Shown: positions 38,174 through 49,006 of the stretch, in pieces
Layout: each line of letters starts with the position of its first letter
Numbering within the stretch: the first letter of the stretch is position 1
Assembly (NCBI GenBank): GCA_032718475.1
Contig: JAUCBJ010008548.1
Coordinates: 1 to 64,000 of the forward strand
From: Nemertoderma westbladi
Lineage: Eukaryota > Xenacoelomorpha > Nemertodermatida > Nemertodermatidae
Direction: 5' to 3'
Length of the DNA stretch: 64,000 nt
The notes under the pieces: generated by a model
What the model was told of the DNA's origin: nothing
Databases searched by the model: none
What the model saw: the letters and a program-made list of their open reading frames with translations, nothing else
Translations under genes and position numbers: made by a program

Positions 38174-40407
38174 ATAACAGTTATTGACTTTATTGCAGTA
38201 AGCAATGAAGTTGAAAGTACCGGTCAACCGGTAAACCTGAACCGGTACTTCTGTAGGTCAGTAGGCCCAACTGCCAGAACCGGTACTGCTGTAGGTCCGT
38301 AGGTCCAACTATCAGAACCGGTACTTCTGTAGGTCTGTAGGCCCAGCTGTCCTAACCGGTACTTCCAGTATAAGTACATTAGTATTATTTCGATTGTGAT
38401 CTATAGTATATTGTAGGCTACCAGGGGAATAGGGATTGATCACCCCTCATTCTTTTGTATAGTTTACTTATTTCTGTCAGTTTTATTTCCTAGTAAGTTA
38501 ATATTGAGCTGAAGACGTGTAAGTCTGCTCAGATTGTTCAGATAATTGTAGGCCGGACTGTTGTCAGATTGTTGTTGGGTTTGGAGAGATTACGGCGTGT
38601 GTGGAGTTTGTCCGATAGAGTGCCAGTTAGTAAGTTGGGGCAGCCATTGCTGTAAGGTCAATCCCCTCTTAAAGAATAAGTCGTACTACCGTGTTAGAAC
38701 GCATACTAACTAACAATTTTGGAATCTGCACATACTGTAGTTTATTTAGGCTTGACAGTATTCTGCCAGCGTTTTGGCCTGTGTTTGTTTGTGTGGTCTG
38801 TTCAGGTACCGTAATAGTTATTACTCAGATATTTTGTAGGCTGGATTGTTGTCTAGCTATTATTAGGTCTGAAGAGATTGCTGCGTGTGTAGAGTTTGTC
38901 CGATAGAGTGCCAGTTAGTAAGTTGGGGCAGCCATAGCTGTAAGGTCAATCCCCTCTTAAAGAATAAGTCGTACTACCGTGTTAGAACGCATACTAACTA
39001 ACCATTTTGGAATCTGCACATACAGTAGTTTATTTAGGCTTGGTGGTAGTCTGCCAGCGTTTGGTTTGTATTTTGTTTGAGTATTCTGTACGGGTAGCGT
39101 AATATTTATTATTCAGAGTTTATGCGATTATTCGCAACATTCATGTCCCCAAGTTTATTCCTACAGTAATTGTGTTTGTTATACATACCGTTATAGTTAA
39201 ATTAACCCCGGTACTACACGGGCTGCTTGGCGTAGGACAAGACTGGTGACTTTGTGCTCTGGTCACTCCAGCAGATGCCGTGGTTCTTTTAACTGTTCAA
39301 GTATATTTAACTACTGATTATTTGTTGTACCAGTACTTGTACCTAATTTAGGGTTTAGTGTACAGTGCTTTCCGAGGTAATTAGTGTGTAGGCAGTATAT
39401 TTTGTGTTGTAAAGTGGTTAATAGGCACGCTGGATCTGGTAGTCCGCGGTAATTAACTTCTAGGTAGGAACACTCCGTGATACATAACGTAGTACCTATA
39501 GCGATACGGTTATAGGTCGTCAGGCGGTGGTATTTTCCTATCTGGACAGTGCAATATATTTACTACTACTTATTATTTCAAATACCGTAGTACCCTGTCC
39601 GTTGTAATAAACCGAATTCTAACCCTTTGTTAGACTGGTTTGTAGACTTCCTGTAAAATTACCCTAAAAATTCGTACGTAATATTTTTTGTTGTGTTTAA
39701 TTAGAGAATTAATCTCAACCATATCGTAAGTAATTTGTAGTATTAAGTAACTTAGGTAAATTAGAATTATCTGTTTTAGTGTCCCATAGGTAACACTTCA
39801 CTGAGAGCGCACAGCTTCTGTGTAGTGACTTCCCCAGAAATAATAACATTTATTTCAAATATTGACAAAACCCCTTTTAAACGGGTATATATATATTATA
39901 AATCAACTCAAACGATTTATAAATAGTAGGCCTGCCATACAACAACTAGGTCTCAATATCAGTTGGACTACTGCTTGAATAACGGTAATAAAGTAAGTTA
40001 AAGTAACCAAGTAACCCTAAAATATTCAGAAATTCAATTATTCTAAAATAATTGACATACCGGTATTTACCATAGGCTTATTATATTTATTTCTATAAAT
40101 TTGTGCTGAAATCATACCGGTATTCTGTAATTAATTCTAGTTCATAATTATACTTATATATACTATAAGTGTAAGCTGCATACCGGTATTCACGATAGGC
40201 CTATTATATATTTATATATATTTGTGCTAAAATTATATACCGGTACTCTGTGACAAACCTAGTTTACAATACTTATATATACTATAAGTGTATACCGGTA
40301 TTCTAATATACTGTAATAAATTACCGTACTAGGCCAACAGTGATACTGAATTACTAGACTTGCTTTAACGTATTTATAGCCGTAGGCATTCAACTGTGTA
40401 AACAAAC
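38174..40407 (+). other. Element 1 leader with internal tandem repeats
   Basis: A 2.2 kb untranslated region. It contains about three 40-bp repeats with AACCGGTACTTCTGTAGGTC (38235-38370), a diverged ~292-bp tandem duplication (landmark GAGTGCCAGTTAGTAAGTTG at 38620 and 38907), and a ~125-bp duplication rich in TACCGGTATT palindromes (40055-40310). There are no long open frames. Such leaders usually hold packaging and dimerisation signals; here that is inference. Confidence 0.75.
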
Positions 40408-43400
40408 ATGTCAGACACAACCCAATCACTGTCGGATAGTCTCTTAGAAAGTGTTAGAATGACTGTTAGACAGTGCCTTAAAAAGATCAGTGACCCAGAT
40501 CCAAGTATAGAACATCCTAGACCTAAGTCTAAGGCACCTACTATTGTAAAAAAGGCCATCCCTACAGTAGTAGTGTCAGACCCTAGGCTAGGAGAACAAG
40601 GTAGGTCTATCATCGGCACTCGGGCCCAAGTCAAGCGGGATCAAGAAGCAGCTGTCAAACCGCAGCAACATCCTAGCCAAGAACCTAGTTCTCAGCGGCC
40701 CGATAGCTCCAGTAGTTCGGATACTGCTGAGCGGACACCCGAACGCGGAGCGAAGATGGCGGATACGGTTTATGATGAGCGGCCAACCTATGAAGAATCA
40801 ACCGGCGCCACTTCTTCTCAAGTGGAAAGCGAGGTGGAAAGCGAAGTGGAAAGCGAATTAACAGCAGCAGAGAAGCCGCGAACTAGAGACGCCATTGACA
40901 TCTATCTGTCAGACTATCAGCGATTCATAGGAGACGAAGAGTTGAGGAGACGACTGTCTGGACTTCGCCCTAATAGTGAAGGAACCAAGCTTGTGTTGGA
41001 CGCAATCGATGCGGAAATGTTAGCTGCCAACCAAGCTAAATTTGATGAAAAACTCCGCCTCGTTAGAGTCCAAGAAGAACAATTAAAGAAAAGACGGATA
41101 GAGGAACAAAGGGAGGCGGCAATCGCAGAAGCCGAAGCAGAAAGAAAGGAGGCAGCGGCAATAGCCGAAGCAGAAATACAAAGAAAGGCAGCGGCGGCAG
41201 AAGCAAAGGCGGCCATGGCAGAAGCAGAAATACAAAGAAAGGCAGCGGCGGCAGAAGCAAAGGCGGCCATGGCAGAAGCAGAAGCAAGGGCGAAAAAGGC
41301 AGTAGCAGAAGCAGAACGAAGAGCGTCTGAGCAGACTACCCAACTGGAGTTGGAGAAGCTGCAAGAGACGCAAGACAACATAAATAAACAGTTAACTGCT
41401 AGTCACATGCAGATGATGAGAAAATCTACTCCCAAACGCCAGGGCTATACTTCATCGGAGGAAAGCGAAACCACCGATCCTGAAGGCGGAGGAAATAGAT
41501 CTCGTCTAAGCAGGCGTAGAAAAACATCTTACCGTCACAAATTGCCTGATTTGCCCCCAGCTGTCAGAAGACAACTAGCTAGCACAGACTTAGGTAGTAC
41601 AGAACCTACAGACCAAACCATTCAGGTCAAAAGACTACCTACAATAGTTGATGAGCCTGAAATAATTAGGCCTGTCGTTCCCCAAGTCACTTCTGTGCTA
41701 GAGACCCCTGCACTTCCAGAGCTTAACTCTAAATTCCCTTTACACAGTACTACACTGCCTGTACCCGGTGGAACAGTCCATGCGAATATCCCCGTCCTGA
41801 GCATTGAGAGAGGAATCAAAGATTTGTCTCCCGTCATCCCGCGTCAGCCTGCTACAATGTTGGCGACTCCCGCTTCGGCGGTTGAGTGGGTAGAGGAGGG
41901 ACGGCGGGGGATGAACCTCCTGCTCGGACAGATGCAGGAGACTGTCCACCAGCTTAAGGGAACAGTAAGGGAAGGTAGAGCAGAGTTGCAAGAAGTGCAG
42001 CAAAGTATCGCACTAGAACGCGACAAATTAGTCAATATACAAAAGGGCATACCAATACCCCCTGTAACATTGTGTCAACCTGTTAGGTCTGAAGTATTAC
42101 ATGTGCAAGGTGTGGAGCCTACACGCATCTATACTGCTAGTGAAGTAGAAACTCCTATAGCAAACCCTATTAAGGGTGATTATAAACCTGTTGTTAATGA
42201 TATTCCCTATAGACCTGATAATGATCCGAGAAATTTATATACCGATAATTCGATATTAAATAACACGATGGCCCAAGAAAGCTTTACGCGTCAGATGGCT
42301 AGAACAGAAGCCCGCCAAGCGGTCAAAGTAGGAGAGATCGTCAAATTCAATGGAGACGAGATGAAATGGTTACCTTTCAACGAATATTACAAAGACAGCA
42401 TACAGAACTCTGTGCTATCTAACGGAGAGAAACTTAGGTTCCTCATCAAGTGCTTGGAAGGACCTCCCAAGTTAATGGCGTTAAAGTTTATTGGACATCC
42501 AGAAGGATTAAGACAAGTTTGGGATACATTAAACATCAGGTATGGTAACAAGGATAACATAGCTAAGTATTTGTATGCAAAATTAGTAGCCCCTCGACAC
42601 TTCCTTAGTAGCGGGATTATAGAGTTTTCCGATGAAATTCGGGAGATCTGTAGACAATTGGACTGGTTAGGTAAGTCTCATGAATATCAGAGTTCCATGG
42701 TTATTGGAGCCGTAGTCTCTACTTTACCAAAGGGTGGAGTATGTACACGCTGGGACAAGAAAGTGTTGTACATGAATGAACAACAACGACGAAGCCCTAC
42801 CATGGCTGATCTCATGTCCTTCTTAGATAGCGAAGTAAAATTACAACTTATAAAGCAGTCCAGAGAGAAAACATCGGAAAATAAGGTAAGTGAGAAACCC
42901 GTTTCTAGGAGAAGGATAATACCAGTGTGTTATACTGACGACGGCGAAAGCCAAGCTTCTCAAGAAGAGGACAGCGGGAAAGACACAGCAAAATCTTACT
43001 ATGACAACAAGACCTATAAAGACGTAAGTAAATACAAGTCTCGAACCAGTGACAGGAGAGAACAGATAACAACAACTCCTCCTACGTCTCCTAAGAGAAT
43101 TCACGGAAGAAAGCCCGAAGAAAGAACGAGGGTGCATAACGTTACCCAAGGTAAGGTGAGTAACATCAAACCAAAATGTGCGCTGTGCGACGGGCCCCAC
43201 CGTTTGAGTGCGTGTGCTGAATTTCTAAAGAAATCCCTTGTAGACAGACGTACAGTCCTGTGGAATAAGCGGTTATGCTATAATTGCCTCAGATCAGGAC
43301 ACCAACGGCGAACCTGTTACTCCGACGTAAAGTGTGCAAAGTGTGGCGCGAAACATCACATCTTGTTACACAGTGAGTTCGAACGAAACAACCAGAGTCA

Positions 43401-44610
43401 GGTAAGTGAGCCCGAACTACATGTCCAATTCAGTGATGTAAATGACACTGATCAAGAGTCTGAGATGGAAGGATTCTATACGGACGAATTCTCCGACGCC
43501 AACGAATCCTGTTACCTAATAAATACCTCAGTGTATCGAGCACTTACTTATGAAAAGGACACCAACAATGAGTTTCCCCCAACTACTTTTGCCAAACAAC
43601 CATCTTGGAAAGCTCCAACTTCCAACGTAGGAATCAGAGAATTTCCTGTAGTGCAGGTAAGAGTTCACGGTCCCAACAAAAGTTACATAGTGAACGCCCT
43701 CCTTGACTCCGGCAGCACAGGAACATTCATCGATCAAGAACTAGCCGAAGATATCTTTGCTGGACAACCCAAATTCCAAACTAAGTTGAATATGTCCGGA
43801 ATTATGCAGGTTTGGAAATCTACCATAACAGCAGATTACTATGTAGGTGCGTTGTCCACCCCCCAGGATAAATTAGGAGCACAAAGTATAAGGTCAGTAA
43901 AAATGGTGGCTATAAAGAACTTCGCTACTACCCAAGCAGACCTTTATAATTGGGACGAGGATGAGAGCATCCAACATCTTAAGATACCTCGATTCCAGAC
44001 AGATTATCCTGGAGTGCAAATACTCATCGGCCAAAACGCGCATGAGGCGCTCGAGACATTGGAGAAACGGCCTGCTCAACCGCAGCCACTACAAACCTAT
44101 GCGGTAAGAACTAGAGTAGGTTGGTACTTCACTGGCCCTTCCCGTAGAACTCTCAAAGAGAGATTACCTCAACAACAGGTATACCAAGTAAAGGAATGGG
44201 AAGTGGAGAGCAGTGATGTGGACGATCCAACTGAGGGAACACCATACTCCTCAGATAATGACGATATTAACTCCAATGTAGATCAATGGAGACATTGCCT
44301 TGGGATGATTAATCCAGCCGACATCGCTTCCAGAGGAGCAACTCCTCAAGAACTGATAGATACTCCAGGCTGGTTAGGTGGATCCGACTTCTTAAGTAAA
44401 GAAGAAGAAGAATGGCCTCCTCATCTTACCACGGCGGAGGTTAGACAGGCCAAGGGAGCGGAGAAAGTAACACAACAACTCAATCGCCCAGCTAGTCGTT
44501 TATGTTTACTGGAAAGAGACCGAAAACTGTCCGGAAACTATGGAAGGCAAGATACTCTTCCCACGACCACCTCCCTAATCCAACAAATATCTAGGGACTC
44601 CATAACGTGA
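40408..44610 (+). CDS. BEL/Pao-type Gag-protease polyprotein with pol deleted (1400 aa)
   Basis: Starts at ATG 40408. Order: acidic region with VESE repeats (~140); Ala/Glu/Lys-rich coiled coil (~200-330) with an exact 54-bp internal duplication (41173 and 41227); a Gag capsid-like region (~640-830: VKFNGDEMKWLPFNEYY, LIKCLEGPPK, WDTLNIRYGN), resembling the DUF1759 Gag domain of BEL/Pao; three Cys/His clusters (~923-985) including CYNCLRSGHQRRTC; an aspartic protease with ALLDSGSTGTFID (~1096) and ILIGQNAHEAL (DUF1758-like); TRVGWYFTGPSRR; then directly WRHCLGMINPADIASRG (~1301), which in BEL/Pao lies after RNase H. RT and RNase H are absent, and so is the integrase core before a short C-terminus (SRLCLLERD). 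There are no stops over 4.2 kb, which suggests recent function. Confidence 0.93.
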   Translation: MSDTTQSLSDSLLESVRMTVRQCLKKISDPDPSIEHPRPKSKAPTIVKKAIPTVVVSDPRLGEQGRSIIGTRAQVKRDQEAAVKPQQHPSQEPSSQRPDSSSSSDTAERTPERGAKMADTVYDERPTYEESTGATSSQVESEVESEVESELTAAEKPRTRDAIDIYLSDYQRFIGDEELRRRLSGLRPNSEGTKLVLDAIDAEMLAANQAKFDEKLRLVRVQEEQLKKRRIEEQREAAIAEAEAERKEAAAIAEAEIQRKAAAAEAKAAMAEAEIQRKAAAAEAKAAMAEAEARAKKAVAEAERRASEQTTQLELEKLQETQDNINKQLTASHMQMMRKSTPKRQGYTSSEESETTDPEGGGNRSRLSRRRKTSYRHKLPDLPPAVRRQLASTDLGSTEPTDQTIQVKRLPTIVDEPEIIRPVVPQVTSVLETPALPELNSKFPLHSTTLPVPGGTVHANIPVLSIERGIKDLSPVIPRQPATMLATPASAVEWVEEGRRGMNLLLGQMQETVHQLKGTVREGRAELQEVQQSIALERDKLVNIQKGIPIPPVTLCQPVRSEVLHVQGVEPTRIYTASEVETPIANPIKGDYKPVVNDIPYRPDNDPRNLYTDNSILNNTMAQESFTRQMARTEARQAVKVGEIVKFNGDEMKWLPFNEYYKDSIQNSVLSNGEKLRFLIKCLEGPPKLMALKFIGHPEGLRQVWDTLNIRYGNKDNIAKYLYAKLVAPRHFLSSGIIEFSDEIREICRQLDWLGKSHEYQSSMVIGAVVSTLPKGGVCTRWDKKVLYMNEQQRRSPTMADLMSFLDSEVKLQLIKQSREKTSENKVSEKPVSRRRIIPVCYTDDGESQASQEEDSGKDTAKSYYDNKTYKDVSKYKSRTSDRREQITTTPPTSPKRIHGRKPEERTRVHNVTQGKVSNIKPKCALCDGPHRLSACAEFLKKSLVDRRTVLWNKRLCYNCLRSGHQRRTCYSDVKCAKCGAKHHILLHSEFERNNQSQVSEPELHVQFSDVNDTDQESEMEGFYTDEFSDANESCYLINTSVYRALTYEKDTNNEFPPTTFAKQPSWKAPTSNVGIREFPVVQVRVHGPNKSYIVNALLDSGSTGTFIDQELAEDIFAGQPKFQTKLNMSGIMQVWKSTITADYYVGALSTPQDKLGAQSIRSVKMVAIKNFATTQADLYNWDEDESIQHLKIPRFQTDYPGVQILIGQNAHEALETLEKRPAQPQPLQTYAVRTRVGWYFTGPSRRTLKERLPQQQVYQVKEWEVESSDVDDPTEGTPYSSDNDDINSNVDQWRHCLGMINPADIASRGATPQELIDTPGWLGGSDFLSKEEEEWPPHLTTAEVRQAKGAEKVTQQLNRPASRLCLLERDRKLSGNYGRQDTLPTTTSLIQQISRDSIT

Positions 44611-45158
44611 TAGCATGTGGAGTGGGCGTGTGACTATATCATTTTATATTTGTTTTTATTTATATTTATGTATGTATTATTATGTAATTTTATTATAATC
44701 GTTTCCTTTAATTTTATTTAGTAGAATGTTATTTTAGTGATTATTTGGTAGATTAGTGCAATATATTAGTGTTTATTACGTACGTAATTACTTATAATAT
44801 ATTTAGTGCGACGGCGAGAAATAATTATTTTTTCTCTTTCCTTACTGTCCGTATCATATTATAAATACGTGACTACAGTAAGATGAAATGTCCGTACTTA
44901 TTAAAGTACAATAAAGCCACTACTATATTCAGGTATTATTGGTAGGCAGAGTATTAGGAATGCAAAGTTCAGATCCTCGTGTCTCGGCTAAACCAAGCTC
45001 TGGGTAGACCTTGGAAACGACTTGCCTCTTCACACTGACATTGCTTCGTGCGATATTGCTCTTCTACCTTATATTAAATAATACATATAGTAGCGTGATG
45101 TCCCTCTAACAGTAGCGTAAAACGCAAATAAATCTGTTAAACCTTTTGACCATCTGTA

Positions 45159-45249
45159 ATTCTAGTCGATTAAGATATCGCGGCACCCACCGATATACTT
45201 GAAAGACAAATTCTAGAATCAGTGGTTAACGTCCCCAGACAAGCTCTGG
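45159..45249 (+). ncRNA. Candidate structured RNA motif, copy 1 (element 1)
   Basis: Outer stem ATTCTAG/CTAGAAT encloses inner stem AAGATATCG/CGATATACTT and is followed by hairpin CCAGA/TCTGG. The same arrangement occurs at 45320-45413, 51798-51888 and 51976-52070, with sequence changes that preserve most pairs. Function is unknown; packaging, export or stability are possible. Confidence 0.5.
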
Positions 45250-45319
45250 AATAAATCGGTGCCCATCTTAAATATTAATTTAATATTTAGTAAAATCTGT
45301 AAAATTCAGATCCTTTAAA

Positions 45320-45413
45320 TTTCTAGTCAATTAAGATATCGCAGCACTTACCGATACTCTTAAAAGACAATTGTCATAGAATTAAGGATCCTATGCCCCC
45401 AGACCTGCTCTGG
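45320..45413 (+). ncRNA. Candidate structured RNA motif, copy 2 (element 1)
   Basis: Outer TTCTA/TAGAA, inner AAGATATCG/CGATACTCTT and trailing CCAGA/TCTGG, about 160 bp downstream of copy 1. Loop sequences differ from copy 1 while the stems are retained. Confidence 0.5.
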
Positions 45414-46236
45414 AATCAAATTGTGTCAATTTTAACATCAAATAATAAAATTCACGGGAATAAATTTAAATTCGTATTTTAAATGAATTTCATAAATTGT
45501 CATTTTGTGCAATTTATAACATTCCCAAAATTCCATTAATTAATAGATCATGGGAGCGGAGATTCATCCTATTGAGTGTATTAGAGTGCGAGAATCACCA
45601 ACATATAGTCAATAGCCGATAAAATTAATAAAATCATGCATAAAGAGGATATTGACAATTAAAGAATTATTATTAAATAGCATCCCAGATCTGTATGCAT
45701 GAGAATTACCCTAATTCTACCGCTAGCATTCCATAATGTCACCATAGCAACACCCACGCTAGAATTAGAAGCAAGTTAAAAGAACAATAGAAGGCTTGTC
45801 CCATTGCATAGCATAGAGAATACATAGCACACTGTTAGTATCCAAAGATACACAGTAATAACGTGACATTCTGGAAGGCACTGACTAACGGACAAATGGC
45901 CTGTATGTGTACAATTGGTGACAGTTGTGTGGAATTTGTGCGTTTATAGGTGAATGTTACTGCTAAAGTATGTTTACAGTAGCTAGTCGCAATTGTGAAA
46001 GTAGCCCAACTCTCCTATAGAAAGAACCTAAAGTGGATTCAAGCCTTTGGGACGGACAGTGGAGTGACTTGTGCCGGTTATCGTTGTCGTGCTGTTGCTA
46101 CATGTTGGCGTAAACACCGCGACGACGGTACATCGGCGCTGAGAATCCCACTGCCCGGGGGCAAAGAGAAGTAGGCAGCGACGCCCGCTCGCCTAAATAT
46201 AAACTCATTTGATATTAATAAACTCAGATAGCAGAT

Positions 46237-47367
46237 ATGACAGAGTTGATGGAAGATGATCTTGGTAGCAGGGAGCGATATACTCTACCTTTGCAAGCAT
46301 TTGTGGATAGCTTAATACGCGGTGAAGCCGATCCAACCATTACGGAGGACGATGGTCGTTATATCGAACCGCCGATGTCCCAAGAGCAACTTGCGCGTGA
46401 ATTGGACTATCGAAAATCCACCGCTCGCTATACGCATCGTAATAGTACGTATATGGACTTCCTAACTACCGGCCATCCTATCGATTTACATGATACGGAC
46501 GATGTAGACACCGAAAGGGAAATGGTTCTATTTAAATATCATACCCAGCGGCGTCGTAACGATAAACCGAGAATAGATCACGAAAATTCTATTCGTAACA
46601 GACTGGGAAGACGAACCAATATGCCTAGAATCTGAGGAGATTCAGCCTATCGCGCTCGGAACAGCGACAACGATTACATCCTAGAATGGTATCAAGGTCC
46701 ACAGTGTCTCACTGCGTACGATTATCGCCATGCCAACTATGTTTCTCGGCAACGTTGTCGGTTATGCGCATCGAGAGACCATGTTACGCCCATGGACACA
46801 AACGTCCGCTGTTCCTATTTCCACGAACAACCGGCGATGGAAATTTATTGCGCGTATTGCAGATTTAATAATTTGCACGTTTTTGCAGTTTGCCCTCAAT
46901 TTATGACTCAATGTCACCATTGTCAACTAAAGGGACACGCCAGTTTCGATTGCCCTTTTAATCACGATTTGGAAGGCGTAGATGAAATGATCACACTACG
47001 TTACATCAGAGCTTGGGAAGCGAACGCTGATTTACATTGTGATTCGCGCCATCGTTATTATCCTGGACGCGCTTACGAAGGAATTTATGCGTTCCATCCT
47101 TATCTATTCGCTTCTGTCGAACAGAAATCACGCATATCGAGTTACGAACTACTGAAGCGCGTCGGAGAATGTATTTCAACCAAATTCGTACGCAAATTTC
47201 TCAGGAGTGTTAATCCTAGCGACCTTCATTCCTATAACTTAATCAATATATCCGTCAGGATCCGGACTATGGAGACTTGTTTGTTAACTCACACCCGAGT
47301 TACCGGAAGTACATCGACGGCCTTACGAATACCGAGCCCGCGAACGCGAGTTGGAAAGGACCATTAA
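46237..47367 (+). pseudogene. Accessory ORF of element 1: acidic N-terminus plus zinc knuckle, one in-frame stop
   Basis: ATG 46237 opens a 132-codon frame (MTELMEDDLGSRERYTLPLQ) ending at TGA 46633-46635. The same frame is then open to 47367, giving ~377 codons in all. The second part is Cys/His-rich: QRCRLCASRDH, VRCSYFHEQ, YCAYCRF with HVFAVCP, and CHHCQLKGHASFDC, an exact CX2CX4HX4C zinc knuckle (near 46912-46953). It implies a nucleic-acid-binding protein. There is no signal peptide or transmembrane segment, so it does not look like an envelope protein. The N-terminal ~125 residues match the frame at 52884 in element 2. The stop sits at a different place in that copy, which favours decay over regulated read-through. 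I do not recognise the family. Confidence 0.7.
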
Positions 47368-47683
47368 ACCCCGGAGGTTTCTAACTGCCTATGGTCCACC
47401 CACGGCCCTCGTTCAGACCACTCGTAAAGGACCCGTAAGAGCGGCTGTCTTGAAACGAGCTCTCAAAGCCGTTAGACCCCTCTCCCCGGACGTTGATGTC
47501 AATCAACCCGGTACTTCGACTGGCGGATACACCGACCATAATCCTACACCCTCTGATGCAATCATATTGCACCCTTCACCCAGGAGTTATAGCCCTCCTT
47601 GTAAAGTGGCTCGCCCCAAAGAGAAAAGGACTCTGGCTAGCTTTAAAAAACTGCGTAAACGCCGTCCGCGCAAGAAAGACTAA
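47351..47683 (+). pseudogene. Accessory ORF of element 1: basic C-terminal segment (+1 frame)
   Basis: An open segment of 110 codons overlaps the zinc-knuckle frame by 17 bp in a different frame. It carries LTAYGPPTALV, a Pro/Ser-rich middle and a strongly basic end (KVARPKEKRTLASF, LRKRRPRKKD) that looks like a nuclear-localisation or RNA-binding tail. Element 2 keeps the same tail (54197-54403), so this was probably the C-terminus of the accessory protein before a frameshift. Overlap with frame change could also be genuine frameshifting; two decayed copies do not settle it. Confidence 0.6.
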
Positions 47684-47753
47684 CTGTTTAGAGTATTTAC
47701 GTATATTAGAAACTGTGATTTTGTATATTTTATAGACTCAAATCCCATTTTCT

Positions 47754-47761
47754 GGGAGCGG
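47754..47761 (+). promoter_or_regulatory. Polypurine tract of element 1
   Basis: GGGAGCGG lies directly before the 3' LTR. The 18-bp context CCCATTTTCTGGGAGCGG is identical in element 2 (54464-54481). It is the expected site for plus-strand priming. Confidence 0.75.
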
Positions 47762-49006
47762 TGTAAAAGCTTCTGTGGGATATAACTGGCCCCTTTTGCT
47801 TCGCAATCCAGTTTCCCCCCAGGCGCTGGAATACTCTAAAAAGGTTCTCTAACTGTACATATATTCCCCTCGCCCGCAAGGTACCGTTACAGGTGTTTTA
47901 ACGGACATAAAAGTCATTCTGCTATATACGTGTTTTAGCGGACATGGTAAGGCAAAAAACCTGCAATACACCAAATACTTTTCACAGCTTAGCCGTGATG
48001 ATTCATATTACGACATCTAACAGCTGGTTGCTGACATGGAAACAGCCATTGGACGCATGGTTCTTTGTTTGGCTTGAGCCAATCAGAGCGATTTTTCCTG
48101 TCGACATGTAGCTTTTCGGCCGATCATAAGGAGAGTGTTCAGTCTTACTGTTTTTTAGTGATACTTTGTGTTGTTGCTATCTAGGCCAGGAACAACGGCT
48201 CTAGAGTCAATTAGTTTTCATACTTTAGAAGAAACATTAGTAGGCTTAAATTATAGAGCGTATAACTGTTATCGGTGCAACTCCGTGCAGTCTTGCATTA
48301 TCGGTTCAACATACATTGTTATACTGCTGTTTACTGTTGTGTTTTGGTTGAATATTATTTGGAGAACATCTATAAAGAACCCAAATTTCCCAATTTTCTT
48401 GATACACTACAGGTTAGAGAGGCGGGTTATATATAGCGATTGCGACTTATATTATTGTGTATGTAGTGAATTTAATGCTATTTGATAAGCCCTACATGAG
48501 TCAATTGCTGTTCGCTTTATATATGATAAAATTCATTGACGGTCGGCAAATCAGTGAGCAGTATTGTGTGTTACCGGTAGTGTGCATGATTGTGACTGAT
48601 AACTAAGCATTTCCTAAAGAATGCGCCTCATACGTGAATCTTAAGCCTTACCGACTTACCGTTGTGATTAGTATAAGTCATATCTCTGTTTACTTAGATA
48701 GAGCGCCACGTCCTAAAGGAACTGTTAATATTTCCCGAAAGTGAATAATATTAGTCAGAAATTAATTATTAACGATCAATCGAATAATACAGTACAGTAA
48801 GCTTACACTGCAATAATAATCTAAGCCCTCAGAATCCAGTCTCCCGGGAATATCCAGCGGGTGAATGGACGCGCACTAGGCTGGCTTCTGCTAATGTTGT
48901 GTTTATTGGTATTAAATATTTGTCATCTTCTAAAGTATATTTGTAAACCAAAAGACATATAAATTTTGGCAGGTTAAACTGCTAAAGGTCTTCAAAAGCG
49001 CGTAAA
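47762..49006 (+). repeat. 3' LTR of element 1 (1245 bp)
   Basis: Same length as the 5' LTR and nearly identical. It ends GCGCGTAAA where the 5' LTR has GCGCGTACA. Followed by the target duplication GAATC at 49007-49011. Confidence 0.95.

Larger units (their letters stand above)
44611..46236 (+). other. Element 1 3' region between the two coding blocks
   Basis: AT-rich and non-coding. It holds a block conserved with element 2 (44936-45060: GGTAGGCAGAGTATTAGG, CTCGGCTAAACCAAGCTCTG, GGTAGACCTTGG) and two copies of a multi-stem motif annotated separately. The segment before the accessory frame (46040-46190: GGGACGGACAGTGGAGTGAC, GCAGCGACGCCCGCTCGCCT) is also kept in element 2. Confidence 0.75.
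36929..49006 (+). mobile_element. LTR element 1: RT-less BEL/Pao-like retrotransposon (12.1 kb)
   Basis: The element has two 1245-bp LTRs, a long leader, a 1400-codon Gag-protease ORF, a 1.6 kb 3' region with a structured repeat, an accessory frame with a zinc knuckle, and a purine-rich GGGAGCGG just before the 3' LTR. It is bounded by GAATC on both sides. Coding capacity for reverse transcriptase, RNase H and integrase core is absent, so movement must depend on proteins supplied by another element. The LTRs differ at only about five positions that I could see, indicating a young insertion. It sits inside the older LINE. Confidence 0.92.

Noticed and set aside
40917-41381. Leucine/alanine-rich minus-strand frames opposite Gag
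   Set aside because: They are antisense shadows of the Ala/Glu/Lys coiled-coil coding sequence.
46237-47683. Accessory frame as a retroviral-type envelope gene
   Set aside because: No signal peptide, transmembrane segment or cleavage-site pattern. Instead it has a zinc knuckle and a basic tail.
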